64,000 nt of DNA. Origin: Streptomyces zhihengii (GTDB taxonomy: Bacteria > Actinomycetota > Actinomycetes > Streptomycetales > Streptomycetaceae). The position numbers and the translations under genes were made by a program. The stretch covers positions 1,800,501 to 1,864,500 of the forward strand of contig NZ_JAFEJA010000002.1 of NCBI RefSeq assembly GCF_016919245.1. Direction: 5' to 3'. Under the pieces are notes generated by a model, which saw nothing but the letters and a program-made list of their open reading frames with translations, was not told the origin of the DNA and made no database searches. Shown here one piece after another: positions 37,779 to 46,589 of this stretch (positions within the stretch are counted from its first letter, which is position 1; each line of letters opens with the position of its first letter).

Positions 37779-37999
37779 CCCAACCTGACGAAGGCCGTCC
37801 CCCGAAGGACGCGCACGCCAACACTCTGCGGGCCGCGCAACGCAGGGCGCACCTGCGCCGCATCGGGGCGAGCACGGCCGACGCCGCAGGAACCGCGATG
37901 AGGGAAGCGCTCGACAACGACGAGACGAACGCCGGTCCGGCCGACCATGAAGAGCCCACGACTCCCGCTCCGCCTGTCCGCGGAACGAACCGCTCCTGA
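37775..37999 (+). CDS. Small hydrophilic hypothetical protein
   Basis: A 74-residue, Ala/Arg/Asp-rich protein (NTLRAAQRRAHLRRIGASTA near residue 16), probably disordered apart from one helix. Its ATG overlaps the AraC stop by 4 bases, the main evidence that it is translated. No family recognised. It may be a small partner of the AraC regulator or of the STAS-like protein that follows 97 bases later. Confidence 0.55.
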   Translation: MTQPDEGRPPKDAHANTLRAAQRRAHLRRIGASTADAAGTAMREALDNDETNAGPADHEEPTTPAPPVRGTNRS

Positions 38000-38096
38000 C
38001 GCACGACGAACCATCGGCCGATGCGACGGTACCGGCCGCGTTGATGGAAAGACGCAGGGAGAGAAGTTGGAACGACCCGGGAGGTAGAGCACAGTG

Positions 38097-38510
38097 GTGA
38101 ACACGGCGATGCTGTCGCAGCGATACCAGCACGGCATCCTGGTGATCACGATCCATGACGACCCGGCCCACGACGAACGGGCAGACCTGGCACGGCGACT
38201 CGCCGAACTGATGCGCGCTCATCACCCCGCACCAGTTGTTGTCGTGATCGCGGACGCCGCATGCAGCGCCTCAACAGCCACCGCGGTGCGACGCGCCCAC
38301 CGACGCGGCCGCGATCGGAACGAGCTGCTCTCCGTGGTGACACACAGCGCGCCGGTCAGACGGCTCCTGCAAGCAGGAGAGGCTGCCGCACGGCACCGCA
38401 TGGTCATCCACCCCCGGATGGACGTCGCGCTCGCGGCCACAAGCCAGGCGTGCTCGGACCGGGCCGGAGCCGCCTCTGCCGAGCCGCTGCGTCTCTCCCA
38501 ACCGACGTAA
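38097..38510 (+). CDS. STAS-like hypothetical protein
   Basis: A 137-residue protein with alternating strand/helix pattern: HGILVITIHDDPAHDERADL near the start, VVVVIADAACSASTATAV in the middle and VIHPRMDVALAATSQA near the end. The layout resembles a STAS domain, and the Ser-Ala-Ser in the middle sits where the phosphoacceptor would be, but the DS(S/T)G motif is absent. GGGAGGTAG lies upstream of tandem GTG codons; I took the second. A disabled copy is at 20062-20437. Confidence 0.65.
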   Translation: MNTAMLSQRYQHGILVITIHDDPAHDERADLARRLAELMRAHHPAPVVVVIADAACSASTATAVRRAHRRGRDRNELLSVVTHSAPVRRLLQAGEAAARHRMVIHPRMDVALAATSQACSDRAGAASAEPLRLSQPT

Positions 38511-38712
38511 AGGAATAGGGCGCCGTGTCGGGTGCTCCCATCGTCTGGCGGGGTGAGACCAGGAAGCCTTGCGGAATCGCGCAGGAGTCGACCGGATCGC
38601 TTCGCCCCGCTGCAACTGCGACAGGCAGCGCTTCTTCCTATCGACTTCGCGTTGCCGCCGACGTCGGGCGTGGGCCCGCCACCATCACGTCAACGAGCGG
38701 AAGGAGCGGCGC

Positions 38713-38949
38713 GTGAATACACCCAGTAATCCCGACCCGGACCCCAGGACAACTTCCGGACTCGACAATGGGGGTGGTGTGCCGCCCGGCGAGACGCCGC
38801 CTGCGGAGGCCGGTATGAGTACGTCCACCGGTCCGCGCCGGCCGCCCCGGCGGGGCTGGGGCAAAGGACCCTTGATCATCATCTGGGCGCTCGTTGTCGT
38901 CTGCGCCCTGTTCTTCCTCGCCTACGCCATTGCACTCGGCACCCGTTGA
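38713..38949 (+). CDS. DUF6480 small membrane protein
   Basis: A 78-residue protein: a proline/glycine-rich N-terminus (NPDPDPRTTSGLDNGGGVPP and PGETPPAEAGMS) followed by one membrane helix PLIIIWALVVVCALFFLAYA near the end. This layout is characteristic of DUF6480 in Streptomyces. GTG 38713 has AAGGAGCGG upstream. Function unknown; homologues occur in stress loci. Confidence 0.75.
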   Translation: MNTPSNPDPDPRTTSGLDNGGGVPPGETPPAEAGMSTSTGPRRPPRRGWGKGPLIIIWALVVVCALFFLAYAIALGTR

Positions 38950-39587
38950 TCAGCAGCGAGCATAGAGCCGCAACTCGCGATACCCACGTTCGCGTCGCGC
39001 TCCAGCCTGGGCTTGTGTCGCTACGTGTCGGTGCGAGCTCTAGGCTCGACAGCACAGCCCGGTTTTCAGTCCAAGGCGCCAAAGGTCCTGTCGGCTGAGT
39101 CCACACCCTGCCCTGCTGGGACGAGGCTTCGAGCGAGTTGCCGCTCTTGCCTGTCCGTCGAGCAGCACCTCCGAAAGTGACCGCCGACGATGTGTGGCAT
39201 GCCGGGGGAGCCGAGTTGCGGGCCCCGCCCGCGTGGCAGCAAGAAGCGGGGCCCGGGCAATGCCGTAGGGCGAAAGCAGTGCCATTTTGATAAACGCCCG
39301 CACCGCGTCAGGGGCACGGTGCTTCACCCGACTGCCGTGCGCAAGGCCAAGCGGCAGAGCAAAGCCCGCCCTGGAGTGGCGAAGAGCCGAGTGCCCGAGG
39401 CGGTTTTCGGTGCCTGCATATGGGTACACCGTTTGGCGTGCCGATCCGCTTGCGTTGCAACGGCGCACCGCAGGGGCGGGGCGCGGAACGCCCCGACCGT
39501 CCGCTCCGCTCTCCGCCCCCAGGGCGCCGCCCCGCGAGCTGGCGATTCGCGATCGTTTGCCGTCCCTGGGCGGGCTGGAGGAGCCCG
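38950..39587. other. Long intergenic stretch before the phosphatase
   Basis: About 640 bases. It contains a 9-base inverted repeat GGGCCCCGC/GCGGGGCCC at 39220-39254 and the SigB-like promoter at 39403-39427. Open frames on both strands lack domains. A structured RNA is possible but unsupported. Confidence 0.35.
39403..39427 (+). promoter_or_regulatory. Putative SigB-type promoter for the PP2C phosphatase gene
   Basis: GTTT, 15 bases, GGGTAC. It fits the SigB consensus and lies about 160 bases before ATG 39588. A SigB-dependent activating phosphatase would give positive feedback. Confidence 0.5.
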
Positions 39588-40778
39588 ATGGACACCATGC
39601 GTGTCGAGGAGCACCGGGCGTTGGAAACAATCCTGCGCCAGGCCGAGACAGCCTCACCCAGCGGGCTGCCCGAGCTGGTGGGCGAAGTGGCAGCAAGGCT
39701 GGGGATCGAGAATGTGACGCTGTACCTGGCCGATGTGCAGCAGGAGGTACTGATACCGCTGCCGGACGCCACCACGGCAGAGCAGCCGGTGTTCCCGATC
39801 GATCACAGCATGCCCGGGTGGGCCTACCGCACGAGTTCGCCGCGGGTCGTGGAGGCCGAGTCCGGCGGCATGGATGTCTGGGTGCCCATGCAGGACGGCA
39901 TTGAACGCGTCGGGGTACTCGGGGTGCGCTGTGCCAGCGTGGATGCGCCCCGGCTGCGCTTCTGCCGGGCCCTGGCCCTTCTCCTCACGCTCATCGTCCT
40001 GTCGAAGGGCGCGCACAGCGACACGTTCGTCCGTCTCCAGCGCACCCGACCGATGGATCTGCCCGCCGAGATGGTCTGGGCGTTCCTGCCGCCCCGTACG
40101 CTCAAGACTCCGGACGTCACGTCCTCGGCAATGATGGAACCCGCCTACCGCATCGGCGGCGACGCGTTCGATCACACCTTGATCGACGAGACCTTTCACG
40201 CCGCGATCCTGGACGCCATGGGCCACGACTTGCGCGCCGGCCTTACCTCCGCAGTGGCACTCGCCGGCTGCCGCAACGCTCGGCGCGACGGCGCAGACCT
40301 CGACGAACTCACCTGCCCCGTCGACCGCGCCATCGCCGACGCCTTCCCCGAGCGATATTGCACCGGGATCTTTCTGCACATCGACACCCGTACCGGTCTG
40401 CTGACCTGGACGAATCAGGGACACCTGCCCCCGCTGCTGATCCGTGCGCAACGTGTCGTCCCTGGCGCCTTGGAACGCGAACCGGAACTGCCGCTGGGCT
40501 GGAACCGGCTGAACGACCAGCCACCGACCGTCCACCGCGAACAACTGAAGCCTGGCGACCAGGTCCTGCTCTACACCGACGGCATCACCGAGGCACGGAC
40601 ACCGGCCGGTACCCGCTTCGGACTCGACACCTTCACCGAATTCCTCATCCGCGCCACCGCCGCCGGCGAACCCGCCCACGAATCCCTGCGCCGCCTCATC
40701 CACGCCATCCTCGAACACCACGAAGGACAACTCACCGATGACGCCATGATCATGCTAATCGAGTGGCACCACGGGTGA
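39588..40778 (+). CDS. SpoIIE/RsbU-type PP2C phosphatase
   Basis: A 396-residue paralogue of 24437-25633. An N-terminal GAF-like region (about 15-165; LGIENVTLYLADVQQEVLIP) precedes the PP2C domain with metal-binding Asp in GGDAFDHTLI and AILDAMGHDL, then NQGHLPPLL, VLLYTDGITEAR and DDAMIMLIEW. It would dephosphorylate a STAS antagonist. ATG 39588 follows GGAGGAG. Its 3' end overlaps the TnpB remnant on the other strand by 24 bases; the C-terminal HHG may be element-derived. Confidence 0.88.
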   Translation: MDTMRVEEHRALETILRQAETASPSGLPELVGEVAARLGIENVTLYLADVQQEVLIPLPDATTAEQPVFPIDHSMPGWAYRTSSPRVVEAESGGMDVWVPMQDGIERVGVLGVRCASVDAPRLRFCRALALLLTLIVLSKGAHSDTFVRLQRTRPMDLPAEMVWAFLPPRTLKTPDVTSSAMMEPAYRIGGDAFDHTLIDETFHAAILDAMGHDLRAGLTSAVALAGCRNARRDGADLDELTCPVDRAIADAFPERYCTGIFLHIDTRTGLLTWTNQGHLPPLLIRAQRVVPGALEREPELPLGWNRLNDQPPTVHREQLKPGDQVLLYTDGITEARTPAGTRFGLDTFTEFLIRATAAGEPAHESLRRLIHAILEHHEGQLTDDAMIMLIEWHHG

Positions 40779-41365
40779 CTGCCGCCCCTCGTCCCACACG
40801 GTTACGCCGCGCTGGGCGATGTTGTGGGAAGCGTTCCGGTCCGCGTGCGCAACGACGCCGCAGCCCCGGCAGTTGAAACGACCTTGGTCCACACGGTTCT
40901 TCTTGTCCGTGTGGCCGCACTCGCAGCACGTCTGCGAGGTGTAGGCAGCGTCGACGTGGACCAGTGGGACGCCGTCGCGCTGCGCCTTGTAGACGAGGAA
41001 CTGCCCGAGCTGGGCGAAGGCCCAGGAGTGCAGCGTGACCCGCTGGGGTTTGCGATGCCGTACCCGTGCGCGGATGCCCGTGAGGTCTTCGAGGGCTATG
41101 CCGCGTCCGGTGCGCTTGGCCTCGGTCACGATCGTCTTGGAGATGCAGTGGTTGATGTCCCGCGTGCGGCGGGATTCCTTGCGGGAACGCTTCTTGAGCA
41201 GGCGCTTGGCGGACTTGGTCCCTTTGCCTTGCAGCTTCTTGCGCAGGTCGAGCTGCCGCTTGCGGTACCGGTTCAGTTTCCGGCCGGCAGCGAGAAGCCG
41301 GTGGATGTGGTGGCGATGTTCCCGATGCCGAGGTCGACGCCGATGAAGCCGTGCAACTCACCCGG
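40755..41365 (-). pseudogene. tnpB: IS200/IS605-family TnpB remnant
   Basis: RNA-guided nuclease-type TnpB pieces. GFIGVDLGIGNIATTSTG (RuvC-I) is followed by a frameshift near 41281. A second frame holds RKLNRYRKRQLDLRKKLQGK, then TGRGIALEDLTGIR (RuvC-II) and the zinc ribbon CCECGH...CRGCG with AHADRNASHNIA (RuvC-III). The N-terminal half is missing and no TnpA or element ends are visible. The stop lies inside the phosphatase gene. The remnant directly abuts a MarR remnant. Confidence 0.88.
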
Positions 41366-41609
41366 GGCCACTCCCTGGTGGACCGGCTTGAGCGCTCGGA
41401 CTCGTCCGGCGCACCCGGGACACGGTCGACCGGCGACGCGTCCTGTTGGATGTGGAGGAGAAGGCGGCGGAACTTGGGTGGGCCTATTTCTGGCCGGTGA
41501 TGGGCGAACTCATGACGACCGCGGAGGAATTCGAGGTCGGCGAGTTGGAAACGGTGCACGCTTCCTGACGTCGGCGCTGGAGTCGGCCGCGCGGGCACGT
41601 GCACTCTGA
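41366..41609 (+). pseudogene. MarR-family regulator remnant
   Basis: On the plus strand, next to the TnpB remnant, SLVDRLERS is followed by a one-base deletion and then LVRRTRDTVDRRRVLLDVEE, the recognition helix and wing of MarR proteins. Next come WAYFWPVMGELM and a second frameshift near 41564 before FLTSALESAARARAL and TGA. The N-terminal half is gone, presumably removed with the insertion of the IS200/IS605-type element. Confidence 0.75.
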
Positions 41610-41710
41610 CATCGAGACCCAAGCACCCGATGCCAGGACCTACTCGCGCCGAGGCCTAATCTGCCGGTGCCGGACGTCTCGTCAATGGAGCGGGTAAGCC
41701 GGGTAGGCGG

Positions 41711-42688
41711 TCAGATCCGGACACCGCTCGTGCCGACCAAACGCCTGTAAGCGTCCATGTCGATATTGCTCCCGCACACGATGGTGACGATGTGCCGACC
41801 GGCGAAACGGTCCCGGTCCTCCAGGATCGCGGCGATACCGAGCGCGGCTGACGGCTCGACGACGAGACCCGCGTGGTCGAGAAGCAGACGCATCCCGGCG
41901 GTGATTGACGCCTCCTGGACGAGGACGGCGTCGTCCGCAACCAGGAGGAGGTCGTCCAGAACCGCCGGGATGGGCCGCCGGCCGGCGACGCCGTCGGCGA
42001 TGGTGTCCGCCGAGTCGGTGGTGATCACCCGGCGGGCGTGCCACGACAATGTCATGGCCGGTGCGCCGTGCGGCTGAACGCAAACCACCTCCATCCCGGG
42101 CGCCAGCGCCCTCACCACATGCCCGACACCGGTGGCCAGGGCCCCGCCACCGAGCGCGATGAGTACCGTGTCGAACGTCGGCGTGCTGCGGACGAGTTCC
42201 AGACCAATGGTTGCCGCGCCCTCGCACGTCTCGATATCGAGGCTGTCCTCCACCAGCCGGATACCTTCGTGCCGAGCGATGGCGGCCGCCCGCTCACGTG
42301 CCACCTCGTGGTCACCGTCCACCAGCTCTAACCGGGCGCCCAGGGAGCGGATGCGGTCGAGCTTGACCCGTGCAGCGCGACGAGGCGCCACGACGGTGAT
42401 ATCGATTCCCCGAGTGCGCCCGGACCACGCCAGGGCCTGACCGAGATTGCCTGCGCTCGCGCACACCGCCGCCGGCGCAGCGCTGCCGGCGAGCAGACTC
42501 GCGACCAGCTCGGTGCCACGACCCTTGAAACTGCGCACCGGGTTGGCCGTCTCCAGCTTGATGCTCACCGCGCACCCCAGAACCGGTTCCAGCGCCTCGC
42601 AGCGGTAGAGCGGCGTGTTGAGGAAGACGGGATCGACGACATGGCGGGCTTGCCGTATGCGGGCGAGGTCGAGCCGAGTCTGCGTCAC
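41711..42688 (-). CDS. PLP-dependent threonine dehydratase/serine racemase-like enzyme
   Basis: A 325-residue fold-type II enzyme. The PLP lysine is Lys55 in NPVRSFKGRG. ASAGNLGQALAWSG is the substrate loop and GGGALATG the phosphate-binding loop. There is no C-terminal ACT regulatory domain, as in catabolic dehydratases and racemases. The predicted reaction is deamination of L-threonine or L-serine, or a related beta-elimination. Start GTG 42688. It stands alone; the substrate is not certain. Confidence 0.85.
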   Translation of the reverse strand: MTQTRLDLARIRQARHVVDPVFLNTPLYRCEALEPVLGCAVSIKLETANPVRSFKGRGTELVASLLAGSAAPAAVCASAGNLGQALAWSGRTRGIDITVVAPRRAARVKLDRIRSLGARLELVDGDHEVARERAAAIARHEGIRLVEDSLDIETCEGAATIGLELVRSTPTFDTVLIALGGGALATGVGHVVRALAPGMEVVCVQPHGAPAMTLSWHARRVITTDSADTIADGVAGRRPIPAVLDDLLLVADDAVLVQEASITAGMRLLLDHAGLVVEPSAALGIAAILEDRDRFAGRHIVTIVCGSNIDMDAYRRLVGTSGVRI

Positions 42689-43345
42689 GGCATAGCAGCG
42701 TAGCGCCGGAGCCGGACCACCGCGTCGTGCCGCCAGGGGACCGTGTCGAGTCGGCGACCTCCAGCGCTGTCGCGACGGGACCGGTCCGCGCAATGCTGGC
42801 CGGCTCCGGAAGTGTGAGCAGGCCACTCTGCTCTGACCGCCGCCAGGCATCGCCTGGCGAGCGGGATGAGCGGCGTCCACCTGCATGAGAGCCGCGCTTC
42901 ACCGGGCCTGCCCTTCGACGGCGGAGCGTGGCATCCCGGGTGAACTGTCGTGGCCGGGGGCTGAGGATGAATTCGTACCGCGTCGTGCAAGCTGCCAGCG
43001 TCTGCCCGAAGAGGCGCTCTGCGCGCCCCTCCCATCGCGGGCACTGTCTCTCCGAAGATGCTCGCTGACCGGCCTCTACCCCGCCTCCGCGCACTCCTGC
43101 CCCGGCGACGGAGCGCATAGCGCGCCAGGACCGACGCCGCCCGCACCGCACTGTATGCCTACAACCTCCCTGCGGCCGGCCGGGCCCTACTCATCCGTTT
43201 GGTCGCAGTCTGCTCGCACACCTACCAGGACTCCGCATCTGATGAGACCACTCCGGATCCTGGATGAGAGGCCCACCGGAGGGTACGCGGAGGGTCGTCG
43301 GGCACCCCGCCCGGTGGACCGCACCCGGACTGCAAGGAGTACGTC
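42689..43345. other. Intergenic stretch of about 650 bases
   Basis: Upstream of two divergent genes. Apart from the SigB-like promoter at 43262-43286, I see no convincing gene or repeat. Confidence 0.35.
43262..43286 (+). promoter_or_regulatory. Putative SigB-type promoter for the 43346 gene
   Basis: GGAT, 15 bases, GGGTAC. It fits the SigB consensus and leaves a leader of about 50 bases before ATG 43346. Confidence 0.5.
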
Positions 43346-43672
43346 ATGCCGCAGGGTTCCAGCAAGAAGCGTGAGCGTCAGTACGAACACATCAAGGAAA
43401 GCGCGGAGAAGCGCGGCACCTCCAAGGGCCGTGCGAAGGAGATCGCGGCGCGCACCGTGAACAAGGAACGAGCCCGCTCCGGCGAGTCAAAAACGGCCAG
43501 CAAGACTTCCACACGGGACAAGAAGTCCGCCTCGCAGCGTGGCGGCGAGCGCTCCCACACTGGCTCTCAGGGGCCGACAAAGGACCAGCTGTACGCGGAG
43601 GCCAAGAAGCGCAACATCGACGGCCGGTTGTCCATGAACAAACAGCAACTGGCCAAGGCCCTCGGCCGCTGA
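43346..43672 (+). CDS. Small basic protein with Rho-N/SAP-like motif ('plasmid stabilization' type)
   Basis: A 108-residue, Lys/Arg/Ser-rich protein. The N-terminal KKRERQYEHIKESAEKRG and the C-terminal TKDQLYAEAKKRNIDGRLSM with NKQQLAKALGR form a short helix-extended loop-helix like the Rho N-terminal or SAP fold, which suggests nucleic acid binding. Homologues are often annotated as plasmid stabilization proteins without experimental basis. A SigB-like promoter precedes it, in line with a stress protein. Confidence 0.75.
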   Translation: MPQGSSKKRERQYEHIKESAEKRGTSKGRAKEIAARTVNKERARSGESKTASKTSTRDKKSASQRGGERSHTGSQGPTKDQLYAEAKKRNIDGRLSMNKQQLAKALGR

Positions 43673-43737
43673 CCGGGAGCTACAACGTCTACAAGACCCA
43701 GGCGTGCCTTAGGGGTACCGCATAACCAAGGAGACCT

Positions 43738-43941
43738 ATGAGCACTCACCATCCCAAGCGCGAGGCCAAACAGGTCAAGGAGAGCCCGTCCACAGCTGGC
43801 GAAGAGATTCTGCACGAGGCGGAGGAGGCCGAGACGAGCGTGACCAGCGACGGGGAGCGGAGCAGTGACGATGGCGAGGCGTCCGATGCGCTGTCCCCGA
43901 ACGAGGACGCCCAGGAAGACGTCCACCACCGCAGCGAATGA
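43738..43941 (+). CDS. Small acidic hypothetical protein
   Basis: A 67-residue protein rich in Glu, Ser and Asp (EEILHEAEEAETSVTSDGER), probably disordered. AAGGAGACCT directly precedes the ATG, good evidence of translation. It follows the basic 43346 product by 65 bases, and the opposite charges invite the idea that the two interact. A GGGTAC lies upstream but without a matching -35. No family recognised. Confidence 0.6.
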   Translation: MSTHHPKREAKQVKESPSTAGEEILHEAEEAETSVTSDGERSSDDGEASDALSPNEDAQEDVHHRSE

Positions 43942-43973
43942 CCGCGGCGCCGTAAGATCCTCGGCCTGTAGGC

Positions 43974-45158
43974 TCAGGGCGAAAGCAGCGTCTTGATCAT
44001 CCCATCTTCCTTGTCCTGGAACATTTGGTAGGCCTTGGGCCCGTCCTCCAAGGTCATGTGGTGGGTGGCGAAGCTGTCGACTCCTAGCGGGTCCGAGTCG
44101 GAGAGCAGCGGCAGGAGGTCATCCACCCAGTGCTTCACATTGGCTTGTCCCATGCGCAGCTGAATCTGCTTGTCGAACATGGTCAGCAGCGGCATCGGGT
44201 CGAGGGCGCCGCCGTAGACGCCGACTACTGAGATGGTGCCCCCGCGCTGAACGATGTCGATCGCCGCGTAGAGGGCGTTGAGCCGGTCGATGCCGGCCCG
44301 GTCCATTATTTTCTCGGCCACGGCACCGGGCAGGAGGCCCACGCCCCACTGAGCTGCCTTGGCCAGAGGCGCCCCATGTGCCTCCATGCCCACGGCATCA
44401 ATGACGGAGTCCGTGCCACGCCCGTCGGTCAGGTCGCGAATCCTGTCGCCCACGTCCTTGCCGTACTGGCGCAGGTCAATGGCCTTGACGCCATCCGTTT
44501 GTGCGCGGCTCAGCCGCTCGGGCACCAGGTCCACTCCCACGACGAGGCTGGCTCCCCGGTGCAGCGCCATCCGCGCGGCCATTGCGCCAATGGGTCCGAG
44601 CCCCAGGATGGTCACCGTCCCGCCGGGCGGAATGTCGGCGTACTCCACAGCCTGCCAGGCGGTCGGCAGGACGTCGGAGAGGAAAACGAAACGATCGTCC
44701 GCAGGGCCTTCCGGCACCTGGATGGGCAAGGTGTTGCCGAACGGAACCCGCAGGAACTCTGCTTGTCCTCCGGGCACTTGGCCGTAGAGCTTACTGAACC
44801 CGAACAGCGCCGCACCTGTGCCGCGCTCCCTGACCTGGGTGGTCTCACACTGCGAATGCAGGCCACGATCACACATGAAGCATTGGCCGCAGGAGACGTT
44901 GAAGGGCACCACCACTCGGTCTCCCGTCGACAGCTCAGTGACTCCGCGGCCGACCTCCTCGACGATTCCCATAGGTTCGTGCCCGAGGATGTCGCCGGGC
45001 TCGAGGTAGGGCCCCAGGACCTCGTACAGATGCAGATCGGAACCGCAGACACCCGTGGACGTTACCCGCACGATGACATCGGTCGGATCCTTGAGCACAG
45101 GGTCGGGGACTGTTTCCACACGGACATCACGCTTGCCGTGCCAGGTGAGTGCACGCAT
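43974..45158 (-). CDS. Zinc-dependent alcohol dehydrogenase
   Basis: A 394-residue medium-chain dehydrogenase. Catalytic zinc ligands are in GVCGSDLH and LGHEPMG. The structural zinc lobe reads CGQCFMCDRGLHSQC. The cofactor site is LGLGPIGAMAARMAL. The size and the insertion after the cofactor domain resemble the formaldehyde-dismutase/glutathione-independent formaldehyde dehydrogenase group. AGAGGAG precedes the ATG. The upstream neighbour on the same strand is an SDR gene 200 bases away. The true substrate is unknown. Confidence 0.88.
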   Translation of the reverse strand: MRALTWHGKRDVRVETVPDPVLKDPTDVIVRVTSTGVCGSDLHLYEVLGPYLEPGDILGHEPMGIVEEVGRGVTELSTGDRVVVPFNVSCGQCFMCDRGLHSQCETTQVRERGTGAALFGFSKLYGQVPGGQAEFLRVPFGNTLPIQVPEGPADDRFVFLSDVLPTAWQAVEYADIPPGGTVTILGLGPIGAMAARMALHRGASLVVGVDLVPERLSRAQTDGVKAIDLRQYGKDVGDRIRDLTDGRGTDSVIDAVGMEAHGAPLAKAAQWGVGLLPGAVAEKIMDRAGIDRLNALYAAIDIVQRGGTISVVGVYGGALDPMPLLTMFDKQIQLRMGQANVKHWVDDLLPLLSDSDPLGVDSFATHHMTLEDGPKAYQMFQDKEDGMIKTLLSP

Positions 45159-45358
45159 CGGATCTCCTCTTGTTGCTGTTGCCGGGGTCGTTCACCGTCC
45201 ACGGGTGTGCGGCTCGTCGGGTTCGTCGATGTTGCATCCTCGGCCGCCTGGACGGTGACCTTGATCGCCCGGGCCGTTGCTCAACGTCCGGCCCAACCGC
45301 ACCGCTCTCCCCTTCACTCCAGTGCTCATGCCGCCCCCGCCCCTGCTTCCCCGCCAGA

Positions 45359-46240
45359 TCACGGAAGCGGAGTACCTCCGGTGGCGTTCATGATCTCCGC
45401 GGTGATGAAGCTCGCGTGCTCAGAAGCCAGGAACACATACGCCGGCGCCATCTCCGCCGGCTGCGCAGGGCGACCCATCGGCGCCTGCTTGCCGAACTCT
45501 TTGGTGTCCGGCAGCGTGGCCGGAATCAGCGGCGTCCACACCGGGCCGGGAGCCACGGCGTTGACTCGAATTCCGTCCTCGACCAGCATCTGCGCGAGCC
45601 CTTGGGTGAACGTCACGATGGCGCCCTTGGTCATGGCGTAGTCGAGCAAGTGAGGGCTCGGCTTGTAAGCCTGCACCGACGTGGTGTTGATGATCGATCC
45701 GCCCGAAGGAATGTGAGGAACTGCCATCTTGCACAGCCAGAACATGCCGTACAGGTTCGTGCGCACCACGCGGTCGAACTGCTCCGTGGAGATCTCCGCG
45801 ATGCCCTCAGGCTGCGACATCTGATACGCCGCGTTGTTCACCAATACATCGATACGCCCGAACTCCGCCACGGCCCGCTCGACGAGGCGACGGCACTGCT
45901 CTTCCTCCCGGATGTCGCACGGCACGCCCAGGCCGCGGCGACCCGCCCGCTCGATGAGGCGGGCCGTCTCCTTGGCGTCCTCCGCCTCTTCGGGCAGGTA
46001 CGTGAACAGCACGTCCGCGCCCTCGCGTGCGTAGGCCAAAGCGACTGCCCGCCCGATACCGGAGTCACCGCCGGTCACCACCGCTGCCCGGTTCTGCAGC
46101 AGCCCGCTCCCTCGGTAGGAGTCCTCGCCGTGGTCAGGGCGTGGGTCCATTGGGCCGGTCCAGCCCGGCGGCTCTTGGTCCTGCTGTGCGAATTCCGGCT
46201 GCGGGTGCTTGGTCCTCGGGTTCTGCGGGGTCTCACCCAT
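45359..46240 (-). CDS. SDR oxidoreductase of the YdaD/YghA general-stress type
   Basis: A 293-residue SDR with a 45-residue N-terminal extension (QEPPGWTGPMDPRPDHGEDS), the mark of the YdaD/YhxD/YghA group. It has the cofactor site TGGDSGIG, NNAA, and a catalytic Ser with Tyr/Lys in DYAMTKGA. In Bacillus these are SigB-dependent general stress proteins. ATG 46240 is preceded by GGAAGGAAGG. It heads the minus-strand block with the alcohol dehydrogenase. Confidence 0.85.
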   Translation of the reverse strand: MGETPQNPRTKHPQPEFAQQDQEPPGWTGPMDPRPDHGEDSYRGSGLLQNRAAVVTGGDSGIGRAVALAYAREGADVLFTYLPEEAEDAKETARLIERAGRRGLGVPCDIREEEQCRRLVERAVAEFGRIDVLVNNAAYQMSQPEGIAEISTEQFDRVVRTNLYGMFWLCKMAVPHIPSGGSIINTTSVQAYKPSPHLLDYAMTKGAIVTFTQGLAQMLVEDGIRVNAVAPGPVWTPLIPATLPDTKEFGKQAPMGRPAQPAEMAPAYVFLASEHASFITAEIMNATGGTPLP

Positions 46241-46589
46241 CAGGCCCTTCCTTCCTCGGGTGCACTCTTCAGCTTGCGCCGCACGTGACGGAGGCGCGAG
46301 TGCGCCACTCACGATGATCGAACCGCGTCGTCACATGTCTGCACAGCGTCGGGTGTCCCGCGATACGTGGCCCCACACATGCGGACTGTGGCACACACGC
46401 ACGCTGGCTCGCTGCCGCTCGTTGCCGCTCGCTGGAACGGGCGTGCGTATGGGTATCGGTGGGTGCCCGGATGGCCAGAAGAACGCAGCTCAGCCGCACG
46501 GATTGCGCGGCCAGGCGGTCGATCGCGCGAACGGCCCCACCTGCCGCGTCGGGGCGCATGCGGCCGCACGGCATGGGTACTCGTGCGCC
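46241..46589. other. Divergent promoter region, SDR and P450
   Basis: About 350 bases. An in-frame extension of the P450 runs through it without similarity. No operator-like palindrome or SigB-type promoter was recognised. Confidence 0.3.

Noticed and set aside
39220..39254. Hairpin considered as part of an omega-RNA for the nearby TnpB
   Set aside because: The TnpB remnant points the right way, but an intact phosphatase gene lies between, and the hairpin alone is not evidence of a guide RNA.
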